DNA of 64,000 nucleotides. Source: Climacium dendroides (taxonomy: Eukaryota > Streptophyta > Bryopsida > Hypnales > Climaciaceae). The DNA is taken from contig OX467084.1 of the NCBI GenBank assembly GCA_950106755.1, positions 27,283,213-27,347,212 of the forward strand, written 5' to 3'. Positions 37,352 to 49,252 of the stretch are shown here, piece by piece. Positions within the stretch are counted from its first letter, which is position 1. Each line of letters starts with the position of its first letter. A model generated the notes under the pieces. The model made no database searches. It was not told where the DNA came from and saw only the letters and a list, made by a program, of their open reading frames with translations. The translations under genes were made by a program, and so were the position numbers.

Positions 37352-38812
37352 TGTGCTCCTGCACTTGAGCCTTTCCATTTAGACCAGGTCCACTCGATGC
37401 TCGTTTCAGTTCCTTCCGTGCTCTTCAGCCTGGTTGGATGTCTCTGAGACCAATTCTAATCTCTCACACTAAACTGTCAGTGTAGAGACTTTCTTCGGAT
37501 GGTTCTTCACTTCGTCCTTTGGCCTAGCACCTTCTCGTTATCAGAAACTTGGTTGGCTTATTCATTAGATCATCGGAGGTTGCATTTGAATTTGAATTTT
37601 TGCGTCACCTGGAATAGTAGATTAGACCTTACCTGGTAACAAAAATGATACTTCGAGTTAGACAAGTCTGGGGATAGCTCTTTAGGGTGAGCGTATGACC
37701 TTTACATCGGATATCAATTGAGCAGGAGTTAGGGTGCACGCCGTTCTGAGAATATAGGGTATATCGTTTTGTTAATAATGTATGTAACATGTTGCCCATT
37801 CTTTTGGAGGACGCACGACGTTGTGCAAGTTTTTCTTCGAGTAGACAAGCACAGGATGTTGGAATCTTCTGTCAATTTTCTAGATGACCAGTTTAAAGTG
37901 ACTGGAAATAAAGTCGAGTGGGAAGCTCGATGGTTGAAAGTATTATTGAAGACTCAAAGAATTTGTGTGCCGATTTTTGACTTTTATGTTGTCGAATTGG
38001 TTGATTCCATATGCGGAATCTCTGGCGTGGTCATTCTCTTTGAGATGGAGTTGCAGTTGTGGAAGTGTCTTTTTTAAGTGGAAGTGGAAACTTTTGTGTC
38101 ATAGACCGAGGCCAACCGAGTCGATGCACTCGATTGTATGAGTAGCACACAAAGTCAGGATTGTGTGAGCGCACCTTAGTAAGCTTAGAATTTTGAGTCC
38201 TTGAGAGGAATAAGGCAAAAGTTATGGCCAAAATTCTGCCGGTCAGTTTTGGAGGTTGAGAATGAATAGGACAATCAAATATGGAGCGTCTGAACTCTTC
38301 TCCAGAATTAACGATTTGGAGAAAATCATTATAAAGTGCTATTTGGAAGAATATTTTAGAAGTGATATACAAAGGAAAGTTGTAGATTTTGAATTTTAAA
38401 TTCCATCTGTATGGTTAGATTCATCAATACTATCACCAATATTTTTCTATAAATTTGGAAAGGAAAATTTTAAAATTTCTTCAAAATTTGATTACATGCA
38501 AAATATTATCATTTTTTGAGCGAAATTGATTGGAATGGATTCAAAATGAGTTTATATTGACATGGTGATTTTTTTGAAATTTTTGTGTTCTTTACATTTA
38601 TGACCTCATTTTTGCAATCCTAGTTTTGAACTAGAGTCAATGCAATGAGACCACTTGTCACACTTCCGCATTTGTAATTTTAGAAAAATTTGTATTCTAA
38701 TAACACCAAATCCAACCATTAGATAAGACAAGAACTTGATAAAGTATCACAAAAAATTAGGATGACTTTCGTCCAAACAAGAATGAGATAGAAACAAGAA
38801 CTTCAATCTGTT
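37352..38812. other. 3' flank of the SNARE gene
   Basis: Probably 3' untranslated sequence at first. An open frame at 37769-38077 has no recognisable domain and is not called as a gene. Composition declines to AT-rich by 38400. Confidence 0.4.
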
Positions 38813-38986
38813 CATCATCCAAAAAATGGACGTCGGAGCGCTCCAAGGTTAAATAGGTAGCTCTTTATTTCATCGTCCAAAAAATGGACGTTGGAGCGCT
38901 CCAAGGTTAAATAGGTAGCTTTTTATTTCATCGTCCAAAAAATGGATGTTGGAGCGCTCCAAGGTTAAATAGGTAGTTCTTTATTT
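38813..38986. repeat. 58-bp tandem repeat, three copies
   Basis: Units start at about 38813, 38871 and 38929. Each contains the 10-bp palindrome GGAGCGCTCC followed by AAGGTTAAATAGGTAG. Copies differ at a few positions only, so the array is young. Confidence 0.93.
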
Positions 38987-40735
38987 TGTTGATCGTTCAA
39001 TTTGATGTCCACCATAAAGGTGGATCTACCTTGGTCATTACGGCAACTTCTTTTTTACCAAAATATAATAAAGAATCTAACTATTTAATATTGTTGGTCA
39101 TTGCTAAAAGCTATTGGTTGCAAAATATTTAGTAATACATTAAATTTTATCTATCTATACTATTAAAATGTTAGTTTTATTTTACTTGTGATGAACATTG
39201 GAATTTCTTAAATTAACAAGCCAATGAGGGTGTGCTTGGTACTGTCAAAAAGCCCTTGGCAAGGCGGGGGTACAAATCAAGTTTCGTGGTGTTTTGAATG
39301 ATGGAGGCAAAAGATATTGAATTTCAAAATGTTTTTTGCCCTTGAAATTAGAAAAATGAACCAAAATAAAAGATGTTGGTTGTTGAATTGGCCATACGTT
39401 GATGAGTCATAGAAAATTTCCACCCCCATGACATTGTGTTGATACTTTTATGTTTATTTTTATTTTGCTTTGACTTTCTTTTTTATTTTATTTTTATTTT
39501 TATTTTATTTTAACCTTCATTTTTACTTTTTTACTTATATTTTTTTATTTCTATTTTTACTTTTACTTTTACTTTTACTTTACTTTTATTTTTACCTACA
39601 CTTTTGTTTTTCTTTTTTCTTTTATCTATACTTTTTTTTTTAATTTTTACTTTAATTTTTATCTATCTATCTATACATTTTATATTTTTATATTTTTACT
39701 TTTATTTTAATTCTTATTCTTAAATTCTGTTTAGCATACTATTTTTGTATATAAAAAAATTTATTAAAAAAATATAATACAAAATTGATATCATTCATAA
39801 TATTATAAACTAGGACTGGAAATAATTTAAAGAGTAAAAAATAGATATGAAAAGAAATTTAAAGAAAGATTCATTGTCACTTTTGTCACAATTACAAATG
39901 ATGTACAAATGGTTTTGGCAATTGCATATGGCACTCTGGTCTATACCATCAAAAGAGGTGTTTGTTTGATTGTTTGTTTTGTTCAATGTATATGAAGATC
40001 TTCTAAACCACTAAAAGCTAATGAAGGCATTTTTGGTGTCATTAGAAAGTCCTCAGAGAGTGGTTATGTTTGAAGCAAGTTTCAAGGCATTCCAATCAAT
40101 GAAACAAGAAATATTGATTTTCAAAAAAATTATCAACACTATAAATTAAAAAATTGAACAAAAATTTGAAAATTGGTTGTAGAGAGCCATCTTTAACCTC
40201 CTAGATATGGCCTTAGACACTTCAGCCTCCTACACATCATCCCAACTAGTTTGCCATGTACCATGGCTATGGCCAAAATAAAAATAAAAATAAAAATAAT
40301 TTTCTAAACTTTGAAATTCAATAACTTTAATACTATAGTATGAAGTTGTGTTCTTGATCTGAATAGAAATTTTTATGCACAAAGTAATGCAAAGGCTTTG
40401 TTTTGTGGTTTTTGGACATGCAATGTAAAATTTATGTTTTTTTAAAATAAAAAATCATTTAATTAAGTTTAAATTAAAAAATCCACAACTTTCACATTGT
40501 AGGTCTAAATGCCACAAAACTAATACAAATAGAATCTCTATGCACATAGGAATACGAGGGCTTTATTTTGAATTATTTGAACCTATGTTGTAAAAGTTAT
40601 ATTTTTCCAAAATAAAACATAATTTAATCCTAGAACGACACAGGGACAATGTTTTTTTTTTCATTTTGTGGTGGGTGCTTCTTTCTTACCAGTGACCAAA
40701 AATGGATAGGTGGTATGGCTTTTTTCATACTGAAT
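38987..40735. other. AT-rich DNA with pyrimidine-rich low complexity
   Basis: No gene seen. 39460-39720 is a long run of T-rich words (TTTTA, TTTTTAC). 40300-40625 holds two units of the repeat family that is tandem at 50830-51660. Confidence 0.55.
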
Positions 40736-41762
40736 CACTAGAAGAAAAACGTGTCCGTTGCAACCCACTGAGATGTGACTATGTGTCCTATACAACTGAG
40801 ATGCGACTGTAGCCCTCTGTATTTGCACCAAATTTCACATGTATGTAGTTGTAGTTGCAAAGTAGTCGGAAAATGAAGAATAGGGTTACGATATTGTAAC
40901 AGACGAATTGACATGAGGTATTCTACATCCAGTATTCATCGCAGTTATCCATGTGGACAGCTATCCGCGAAGTAGAGTCCACCGTGGAAAAATGCAATCG
41001 CTCTGATTATAGGCTGCAACTAAAAACTAGAAGATTGCAACTTAGAAATGACTCAAATGCAACTAGGAATCAACTATAATGCAACTAGAGCCCAACTATA
41101 GTGCAACTAAAAAACGATTCAAATGCAACTAGAGAACAAGTGCAATGCAACTAGAACATGACTGAAAATCGATTCAATTGTCCCATATCGATTGTCAAGA
41201 ATACCATCAGCTTGAACAGATAAGAATGGTAAGTTATAGCATTCTTGTGTAATGAATTTTGATAGTGAAATTCTAATATTTATATATTTTGTAGATTTTT
41301 ACACTTTGTAGATTTTTACAATTTGTAGATTTCTATAATCTACAACTCTATAAATTATAACCAAGTCGCAAACTAGTTGCAAACGAGTTGCACATCAATC
41401 GCAAACTAGTTGCACACTAGTTGCAAACCAATTGTATGTCAATCGCAAACAAGTTGCACATCAATCGCAAACTAATTGCACACCAGTTGTATGTCAATCG
41501 CAAACCAGTTGCACATTAGTCGCAAACCAGTTGCACACAAATAAGTGAAATAGCTTCGACATCAGCAACCACGTCACAGCAGTTCATCGACGAAGTTCTC
41601 CATTGCCTATCGAATGACAAACAACCTCGCGACTGCAGTGCAACTCATGTGACTTGTCCACTGCGACTGCGGACTCCAAAATATCACCAAGTCGCAAACG
41701 TCCGATACGACTACAAACCAGTTGCAAACCGCAGTCGCAAAACCCTGCTTTTTCTTCTAGTG
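40736..41762. mobile_element. CACTA element, 1,027 bp, family with GTTGCAA repeats
   Basis: Starts CACTAGAAGAAAAA, and the reverse complement of its right end starts identically. AAT flanks both ends (40733-40735, 41763-41765), a 3-bp target duplication. The left third carries repeats of ATGCAACTA and the right third repeats of AGTTGCA and AATCGCAAAC, in opposite sense, as subterminal transposase-binding repeats of CACTA elements are. No transposase is encoded, so it is non-autonomous. Confidence 0.9.
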
Positions 41763-42555
41763 AATTGGCCATTTTTTTCTCTGAGTCTTTGGCTTCATAG
41801 TAAAATTTTGACATTTAATTTTGATGACACTGGCTTCTTGTGAATGTTGGGTGTCGAAGGAAGTGGCGACCAAGAATTTAGCTTAAGTGCAAATTGGGCT
41901 ACTGAATGTGCACTTAGGAATTGCTTTCGGCTATATTTTTTATATTCCTATAAATTATGTAGAGATTTGAGCAATACAATGCAAACATCTATTGTAGAAA
42001 TGGCAACTTTATTCAAAAGAAGATGAAACACATTTGTCAAAAATTAAATTGTAGAGTCAAAAACACAATTTGAAGAACATTCTCCTCATTCTCCTAGCTT
42101 TGCAACTAGTACAATAAGACCTGCAAAACAAACACAAGTACTCCAATGCTTGATTTAGTAAAACACTACTAAGATAGATAAGATAAGAAATTGACAACAT
42201 TACCACAATCTAAGCAACCCACATTAGTACAATCCCAATCTAGGCAACCACATTAGTACAATCCCAATCCAAACAATGACTAACTAGGAATGATAAAGTA
42301 GCAAAAAACTTCATCTTCTTTTAACTTAATCAGTGTCATCATCATCACCTGCAACCAACAAAATACTACTCCGATGCCTAAGTTAGTAGATGCATGGAAG
42401 GGATACTGGAACCCTGAACCCTAAAACCTTGAAAAACGAACAAGAAACAAATCAACAAATAGGAAACAACAAACCAACAATGCTTGAAGATGAACAAATA
42501 GATGTTGGAACATAAAGCTTTTTACCTTAGCTTGAAGAATACTTGGACAAGAGAT
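41763..42555. other. Unassigned spacer between transposons
   Basis: Low-complexity AT-rich sequence with short direct repeats (AGTACAATCCCAATC at about 42218 and 42254). No gene recognised. Confidence 0.45.
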
Positions 42556-42769
42556 CACTACAAGAGAAAGTGTCCATATTGACAGAAACTGGCCTGAATC
42601 AGCTAGTCCTAATTGACAAAAAATTGACAAGTTTTTGTCAATTTGGACAATTTTCTGTCAATTCGGACATTTTTTTGTCCAGAGTGACAAAAACTTGTCA
42701 ATTTTTTGTCAATTAGGACTAGCTGATTCAGGCCAATTTTTGTCAATTTGGACACTTTCTCTTGTAGTG
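42556..42769. mobile_element. CACTA-type foldback MITE, 214 bp
   Basis: Begins CACTACAAGAGAAAGTGTCC and ends in its reverse complement. The whole element is an inverted repeat of TTGACA and TGTCC words. Flanks (GAT and AGC) do not match, so the duplication is lost or the ends recombined. It abuts the hAT-like exon that starts at 42777. Confidence 0.88.
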
Positions 42770-42776
42770 AGCGTAG

Positions 42777-42950
42777 GAATGGTGCGAAGGTTGCAGGACC
42801 GTCCACTTCGACAACAATGAAGAAGCTAAAGAAAACTATGACCTTCATCGAAAATTTCATAGTAAGTGGTCAGCCAAAGAGCCATGGAGCGAAGCAATTT
42901 TGACAGAAGATGGAGTCATGCACATGGTGCAATGCAAACCTTGTACTGTA
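42777..42950 (+). pseudogene. hAT-like gene, coding exon, left fragment
   Basis: An open frame with the block KWSAKEPWSEAILTEDG, then VQCKPCTV, where the 6.3-kb pogo-like element begins. This is an N-terminal CxxC region as in hAT-related plant proteins. The same frame resumes at 49253 if one copy of the 8-bp duplication GTACTGTA is removed. Confidence 0.7.
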
Positions 42951-43433
42951 CGTGAAGGTCTGATTCGGCACCAAAGTGCCGGAATACTTTACTTTTTGCG
43001 CGCGAAGGATTTCGGCACGTAAAACTTTTTTTTTAGGGTTTCGACGTCTCGGCGTTTTAACTTTCTCATATTCGGTGGCTTCTCAGGGTGTTTTCTTTCG
43101 GCGGCTCCTCACCGTTCTTCTTTTTGGCAGACTTATAGGATTTTGTCTTCTAATAGCTCTCAGATATTATTCTTTTGAACAATTTAGAGAGTCCTGACTT
43201 TCAGCGGCTTACATCTTCACCTATTTTCAGGTGCGGTACATGACTTGTCTTCAATTGGTTCTCATTATTTGTGTTATCTTGTTTCTTATCACTTTGAAGC
43301 TACTACTAAGTCTTATACTGCACCATGGATTCTCAATGCGATATTTTCAAGTATTTGCTATTGTTCTTATGGGACCTCCAATTGTTTGTACATGTAGAGA
43401 GTGTGTTGGTTTTGCAAAGCAATCACTACAACA

Positions 43434-45212
43434 ATGGCAGTGTTTTATGACTGCAGAATTATGACTGAGGATGACTGACGACTGCTTGCAGTCATATTCT
43501 TGAAGGTCAACACTTTGGGGAGAAATATGACTGCAAAATATGACTGTCAGTCATTTTTACGCCTTGTACGTCACAAGCGTATACTATACGGCCATTAGAA
43601 ATACCAAAGTACTTCATAGGGAACGTTGGGAACATGTTTGGGAACATTGAATCATATTATCACTAATATTTTCATATAATAGTGATTTTTTTTTGTTTTG
43701 GGCAATTCAAGAAAAATTTGGGCAATTCCAAAAAAATATAAAGAAGTCATTGTTTAAAATTTTGAAATTCTAGTCACCTACTTTTTTGGATTTTGAATCC
43801 TAGTCACCACTTTTTTAGGGTTTTCAGACCCTAGCCGTCATTTTTTTAGGGTTTTGAAACCCTAGCCGCCACTTTTTAGGGTTCTGGAACCCTAGCCGTC
43901 ACTTCTTGTGGCTCTTCTTTCTTACTTTTTATTGTCTCTTAGCTCTCACTTGTTGTTGCTTTTTATTGCATCTTAACTCTTGTTTTTTGTTGCTCTTTAG
44001 TTCATGCTTCTTGTTTCTTATTGCTCTCTAGTTCATGCTTCTTGTTTCTTATTGTTGCATCTAAATTCTTTCTTTTTCTTGCATTTAAACTCTTTCTTCT
44101 TCCTAGTTCTTTTTTTCTGTTTCCTCTTGTTTTATAGTTCTTGCTTCTTTTTTGTTCTTGTTGTATCTATACTCTCATTTCTTGTTGTTTCTTATTATGT
44201 CTTAGTTGGTGCTTCTTGTTTTTTCTTGTATCTTAGTTGTTGCTTTTTCTTTGTTCTTATGTCTTAATTGTTGCTTCATATTGTATCTTAATTGTTGTTT
44301 CTTGTTTTATGTTGCTTCTTGTTTCTTGTTGTGTCTTAGTTGTTGTTTAGTTGTTGTTTTTTATTCCTTGTTGCATCTTAACTTTTGATTCTTGTTAACT
44401 CTTAATACTTATCTTCTTTTTCTTGTTTCTTCCATCATTAATCTTATTCTTTCTATCCTAAACTTGAACTAAATATTTTGTGTTTTTGTAAGTCTTTGAA
44501 GGTTAAGCTTTGTTATTCAATCACTAAAAACTAACCTCTCATTTCTTTAATTGTATATACAGGCATCAAAAGTTGAAACAAAGACATTGGAAGCTACTTG
44601 CAACTTCATGAAGCCAAAAATATGACTCACAGAAGTCATATTCTATAAAATATGACTGACAAAAGTCGTATTCTACATCACTGCAAAATATGACTCACCT
44701 CAGTCATATTCCATAAAATATGACTGACGAGAGTCGTATTCTACATTACTACAAAATATGACTCACCTCAGTCATATTCTATAAAATATGACTGACGAGA
44801 GTCGTATTCTACATCACTGCAAAATATGACTCACTTCAGTCATATTCCACGTCATTCAAAAATATGACTGACCGCAGTCATATTCCACGTCATCCAAAAA
44901 TATGACTGACCATAGTCATATTCCACGTAGGATTTTTTTGTTTGCCCGAGCAACTCAAGAAAAAGTCAAGACTCCCCTAGGAAAGTCAAAGTATACGCCA
45001 TGTTGGCATACTATGGCTAAAAATGGATATTTATACCCCTCGGAAAATATGACTGCCAATATGACTGATGTCTGAAGCGACTGCTTCTAAACGACTGGAG
45101 TCAGTCATATTCCGAGTCATCTACAGTGATTTCTGCGTGAGTCGTATTTTTTGATTTTACGACTCACTGCAGTCATATTTTGCAGTCATAAAACACTGCT
45201 TTTGTTGTAGTG
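43434..45212. mobile_element. CACTA element, 1,779 bp, family with TATGACTG repeats
   Basis: Ends CACTACAACAATGGCAGTG and, in reverse complement, CACTACAACAAAAGCAGTG. AAT flanks both sides (43431-43433, 45213-45215). The right third holds many inverted and direct repeats of AATATGACTGAC and GAGTCGTATT, probable subterminal binding sites. An internal array near 43780-43910 repeats a TTTTAGGGTTTT...CCCTAGCC unit about three to four times, and 43910-44400 is T-rich low complexity. No transposase. Confidence 0.92.
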
Positions 45213-47297
45213 AATGTACGTGTGTTTTGAAAACTTATAGAGCATTATCACTTGTTGATGCTATTAGAGAGAGAGCAAGGAAGTGTAGATGCAAACAGAA
45301 ACGTAAATTGCCAACTTTTTTTTGTTGTAGAAAAAAAATAAAAGTGAGTGAGGAAGAAAACATTGGTGATGATGAAAGAAATAGTCATTCAAGTTGATGC
45401 TTAGGTTTAGGGTTTAAATTCATTCATTGAGTGAATTAAGAGGTTAGATACCATGGCTTCCTTACAGCTTTGTTTGATAAAGTTTGTGAAGCCTATTAGT
45501 AGAGAAGAGAGAGAATTAGAGTTGCAAAAGTTGTCACAGCATCTTGCCCAAGAAACTCCAGTAGAGGCTTCAGTTCAGGTGATTAGCAATCCACCCATCA
45601 AAAAAAAAATTGGTAGGCCTCGTAAACTTCCTTCATCTTCTATGACACTTCTCAATTTGCCAGTGTCTGCAGCAACCTCAAGTGCTCCATCACTTGTTGC
45701 TCCCAAAAAAACCCAGAAGAAAAGAGGATCATATACAAATTGGTTCGATGCAGAGAAATGGCCCTTGATTGAAGCAGCTGTTAAACAACATCGAAGCATA
45801 TCTGCAGCCTTACATTACCTGAAAGTTGCTCACAGGTACTTCAAACTTTCATTATGAAATTTAATATTTTTCTTGAAATACTGGGATTTAGGGAATCTTG
45901 AGATTTTATGGTATTGTAATATAATTATAAGGACTAGAGTGATATAAACAAATTTTTGTTTGAAACAACTCAATATGATAACCTTTGTTTGAAACAGCTC
46001 ATTTTCAAATACAAATTTTAATTAGGGTGATGAAACTTAAAAAGTTAAACATAATATGTTCAAACTTGCATTCCATAATGAATTGATCAAATCTCAACTT
46101 TTTTAACCACTTGTTGATGAAATCTCAACTTGTGTTTCGTAATCAATTCAACTTTAGTTCCTTTGTTAGTTCCTTTTGTTCTGTATTTAGGTTCACCATT
46201 CTTGATTTGTGATATTAAGTGCATAAAGTATCTTATTTAAATCTCATTCATGGTATTGAAGTAGTAAGTTAGCTCTATGGAGACCATCTTTATCATTTTC
46301 CCTCCTTTGCAATCAATAATGTGTTGTTACGAGAAAAAATTCAGAACATGATCATGTGAGTCGCTCATGTTGTAGATAGAGCGTACCTTTGCTAAGAGAT
46401 CTTGCTGCCTACGATAGATACGAGAGAATGAAGTCATATAAAAAAATCTTTTAAGATTGTGCAAGTCCATGTACTTATGTTTTGTTTTCAATTATGTGAT
46501 ATTTACAAACAGGAAACCTGGATCAAGTGAAGGTCTTTTTGAGCATCTTTCAAGAGGATCATTGTATGAGTGGTTTACACCAGAGGGAAAGCTGAAGAAA
46601 AAATATTTTCCTCATGTTCAACGACAAAGTCACTTTACAGCATCAACTCCACATGATGGTGCCCTTTCTTCAAGGCCTGATTTGGTCAAAATCATTTGTG
46701 ATATGCTACTTGGTATGAGAGATTCAGGTCAAGCTCTCAATACAGGCATTATACAAACTATCATCCAGGGAATTGTCAATCATCATGCACCTGAACTTTT
46801 GGAAAAGTTCAAAATTTCTTTGGATTGGACGAGGAAATTTGTTAAAGTTCACTTACACTGGAGCTACAGGCGAGCTACTACAACATATGGCAAACTTCCC
46901 CCAGATTGGGAGACCCTTGGTAAATTTATGGCATTCCGAGTTGCCTATTTGGTGAAGATGTATGACATTCCTCCATCTTTACTGATCAATACTGATCAAA
47001 CAGGTATTGCATTATTTCCTTGTTCTTTGTGTGTTTGAAAATCTTGTGATTGTATTTAATTTGAAAGTTTAAAGATCATATTTTTTTATGATTGATAAAG
47101 CTCCAATGTATAATGAAGTTATATTTGATCTAGTGAAACTGAATATATTTCAATTCTCTGTGAGAATTGGGAGTTGCTTTTACATATAAGTGAATTTAAA
47201 TGTTTTTGAGTTACAAAATACAATATTGATATGTGTTCATGTGCTTGCAATGAGTGCTGATTACAATGAATCCTTCTTTGTCAATATTAAACACCTA

Positions 47298-47527
47298 CAC
47301 ATAATAGTCAAATTAGGTTGCCTCTCACTAATTTTTAGACATTATACACTATATAAATATTCTTACTTATTATATAGTAATTCACCACTTTTGAATTAGA
47401 TATTGCTGTGATTAGGACTCGTAAACCTCTATGCATACAAATGGTAGTTAAAAAATATATATATTGACTTTAATGCCTTGTAGAATAATTTTACTACTAT
47501 AAGGCAACCTAATTTCAGTATTTTTTG
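47298..47527. mobile_element. TA-flanked MITE in a transposase intron, 230 bp
   Basis: TA at 47296-47297 and 47528-47529. Ends CACATAATAGTCAAATTAGG and, in reverse complement, CAAAAAATACTGAAATTAGG. It is the uninterrupted relative of 29741-30176. It lies in intron 2 (47004-47910) of the transposase pseudogene. Confidence 0.78.
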
Positions 47528-47630
47528 TAGTTATAAGATATGGTGGGTCTTCTTAATTATACTTGTTTGATAGTCATGCTAAGTTCTGTTATATTGACCT
47601 TCAACTAAATCCTTCTCATAATATGTAATT

Positions 47631-47775
47631 ACTCAAGGTTTCGTATTTGATTATTCAAGGTTTTATATTTGATTACTGAAGGTTCAGTATTTGATTATTC
47701 AAGGTTTAGTATTTGATTATTCAAGGTTTAGTATTTGATTATTCAAGGTTTAGTATTTGATTATTCAAGGTTCAA
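47631..47775. repeat. 22-bp tandem repeat in a transposase intron
   Basis: About six to seven units of TTCAAGGTTTAGTATTTGAT plus TA; the central units are identical and the outer ones diverged. Confidence 0.93.
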
Positions 47776-49252
47776 TAATATAAAACGTGATTACTACAAT
47801 TTGAGTAGTATTGTAAATTTTTATAGTATAAGTTCATAGCTTTGAACAATTTGAGTAGTTTCATAAATTTTCATGATATAAGCTCACAGCTTCGAGTGAT
47901 CATATTGCAGGAATACATTTGGTACCAATGGCAAAAGAGCGTACGTGGGAGAAAAAAGGCTCGAAGGACATCAAAGTCATTGGAATGGAAGACAAACGAC
48001 AAGTTACTGCATGCGTGACATCAAATGTTGATGGACACTTACTTCCAATGCAAATCATATTTACAGGTAAAACAAGCCGATGTTTGCCAAAGACTTCATT
48101 TGCAAGGATATGTTTGGACCATGGATTCCATTTTTCTATGACAGAAAATCATTGGTCCAATTTAAAGACTTGCCAACAGTTTGTGCAAAACATATTGAAT
48201 CCATACTATGAGTGTATGGTAGTGCAAATGAGTTTGCCTCCAAATTAGAAAATGATTTGGCTTTTGGATTGCTGGTCTGTTCATAAATCTGAGGCTTTTT
48301 TATCTTGGATCAAGCAAGAATATCCTTGGATTTGTGTATTGTTTATTCCAGCAAATTGCACATCCAAATTACAACCTGCAGATGTAATACTTCAACGCCC
48401 TTTGAAGTGCAGATTCACAACATATTTTAGAAAATGATCAGCAACTTCAATCCAACAACAATTGCAAAGTAAAGACCCCTCTGAGATTTTACTTGATCTC
48501 AGCATAGGAACTTTACGTGAACATTTGTGCACTTGGTTGTTGGATTCATGGAAAAGTGTAGGATCTGAAATTGACTTGATCATAAAAGGATGGAAGAAAT
48601 GTGGCTTATTGAGACCATTTGAGAAGGAGTTTCAATTAGAGGCTATGGAAACTCATACCAAGTCATCTTTATTTAGTGATGTAGCCTCTACCAATTCAGG
48701 TGACGAGTGTGAGAAAGAAGAAGAGGATTGGGATGAGTTGTTTGAAAATGAGGAGGTCTCAAAGATGATGTTGAGATGCCTCACCCTGTAGCATGAAGCT
48801 TTCAAACTCTTGCAATAAAGTGTTGTAAATTTTTTTCAATATGGTTTTGAAAGTTAGCATTATTTTTCTCCAACCTCCTTAATAGAATTTGCGCATCAAT
48901 CATATAAAGAATGAACTAGCATTCATTTGTGATAATTGTATTACAATGACAATGAATGATAGTGTGGCAAATGTCTAGGATATTTTAATATGTTGTTGGA
49001 TTTAGGAGATGGGTTATTGGTCAAAGTTTGTGATTTTACTTGGTAACTATAATTATCAAATTGATGATAATTTTCACTTACAAATGATTTTTTTCTGTAG
49101 TTTCTTACAAAATTTTGAAATATTCAAATTTTCAGACAATTTGGATGAGAAATTTCTACAACATTTCAGACATAACTCTTAAAATATTTTAAACATTCAG
49201 ACATTACCCAAATCACTTAATTTATGTCTGAATCAGACCTTCACATAGGGTA

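Larger units (their letters stand above)
45453..48791 (+). pseudogene. DDE_1/pogo-like transposase with two nonsense codons
   Basis: Exons 45453-45835, 46513-47003 and 47911-48791 join in frame across GT...AG introns. The N-terminal part has an AT-hook-like KKKIGRPRKLP. A CENP-B/Tc5-type helix-turn-helix region follows (near FVKVHLHWSYRRATTTYG). The catalytic domain keeps all three aspartates: NTDQTG (46994), LLDCWSVH (48267) and LQPADV (48381), with 37 residues between the second and third. TAG at 48246-48248 and TGA at 48435-48437 interrupt the frame, which otherwise continues to the stop at 48789-48791. The C-terminus is acidic (EKEEEDWDELFENEE). The start ATG lies in good context. Inactivation seems recent because no frameshifts are visible. 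Confidence 0.85.
42951..49252 (+). mobile_element. Pogo-like DNA transposon with DDE_1 transposase, inactivated and nested
   Basis: Left end CGTGAAGGTCTGATTCGG (42951-42968); its near reverse complement CTGAATCAGACCTTCACA lies at 49228-49245 (16 of 18 match). Flanking direct repeats GTACTGTA at 42943-42950 and 49253-49260 suggest an 8-bp target duplication. A reading with TA (42949-42950, 49246-49247) immediately outside the inverted repeats is the alternative. Contains the transposase pseudogene at 45453-48791, a CACTA element at 43434-45212 and a TA-flanked MITE at 47298-47527. The uninterrupted length would be about 4.3 kb. Confidence 0.75.

Noticed and set aside
37769..38077. 102-codon open frame behind the SNARE gene
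   Set aside because: No recognisable domain or neighbouring exons; probably untranslated or intergenic sequence.
42976..43464. Open frames at the left end of the pogo-like element as a possible extra gene
   Set aside because: Hydrophobic, composition-driven frames without motifs, partly crossing into the CACTA insertion; more likely leader sequence.
44004..44388. Leu/Phe/Cys/Ser-rich open frames resembling membrane proteins
   Set aside because: They translate T-rich low-complexity repeats (TTGTTGCTTCTTG words) within a CACTA element.
40736..45212. Repeat arrays that superficially resemble a CRISPR
   Set aside because: Repeats are short, imperfect, inverted and bounded by CACTA ends with 3-bp duplications; no cas genes, and a eukaryotic context.
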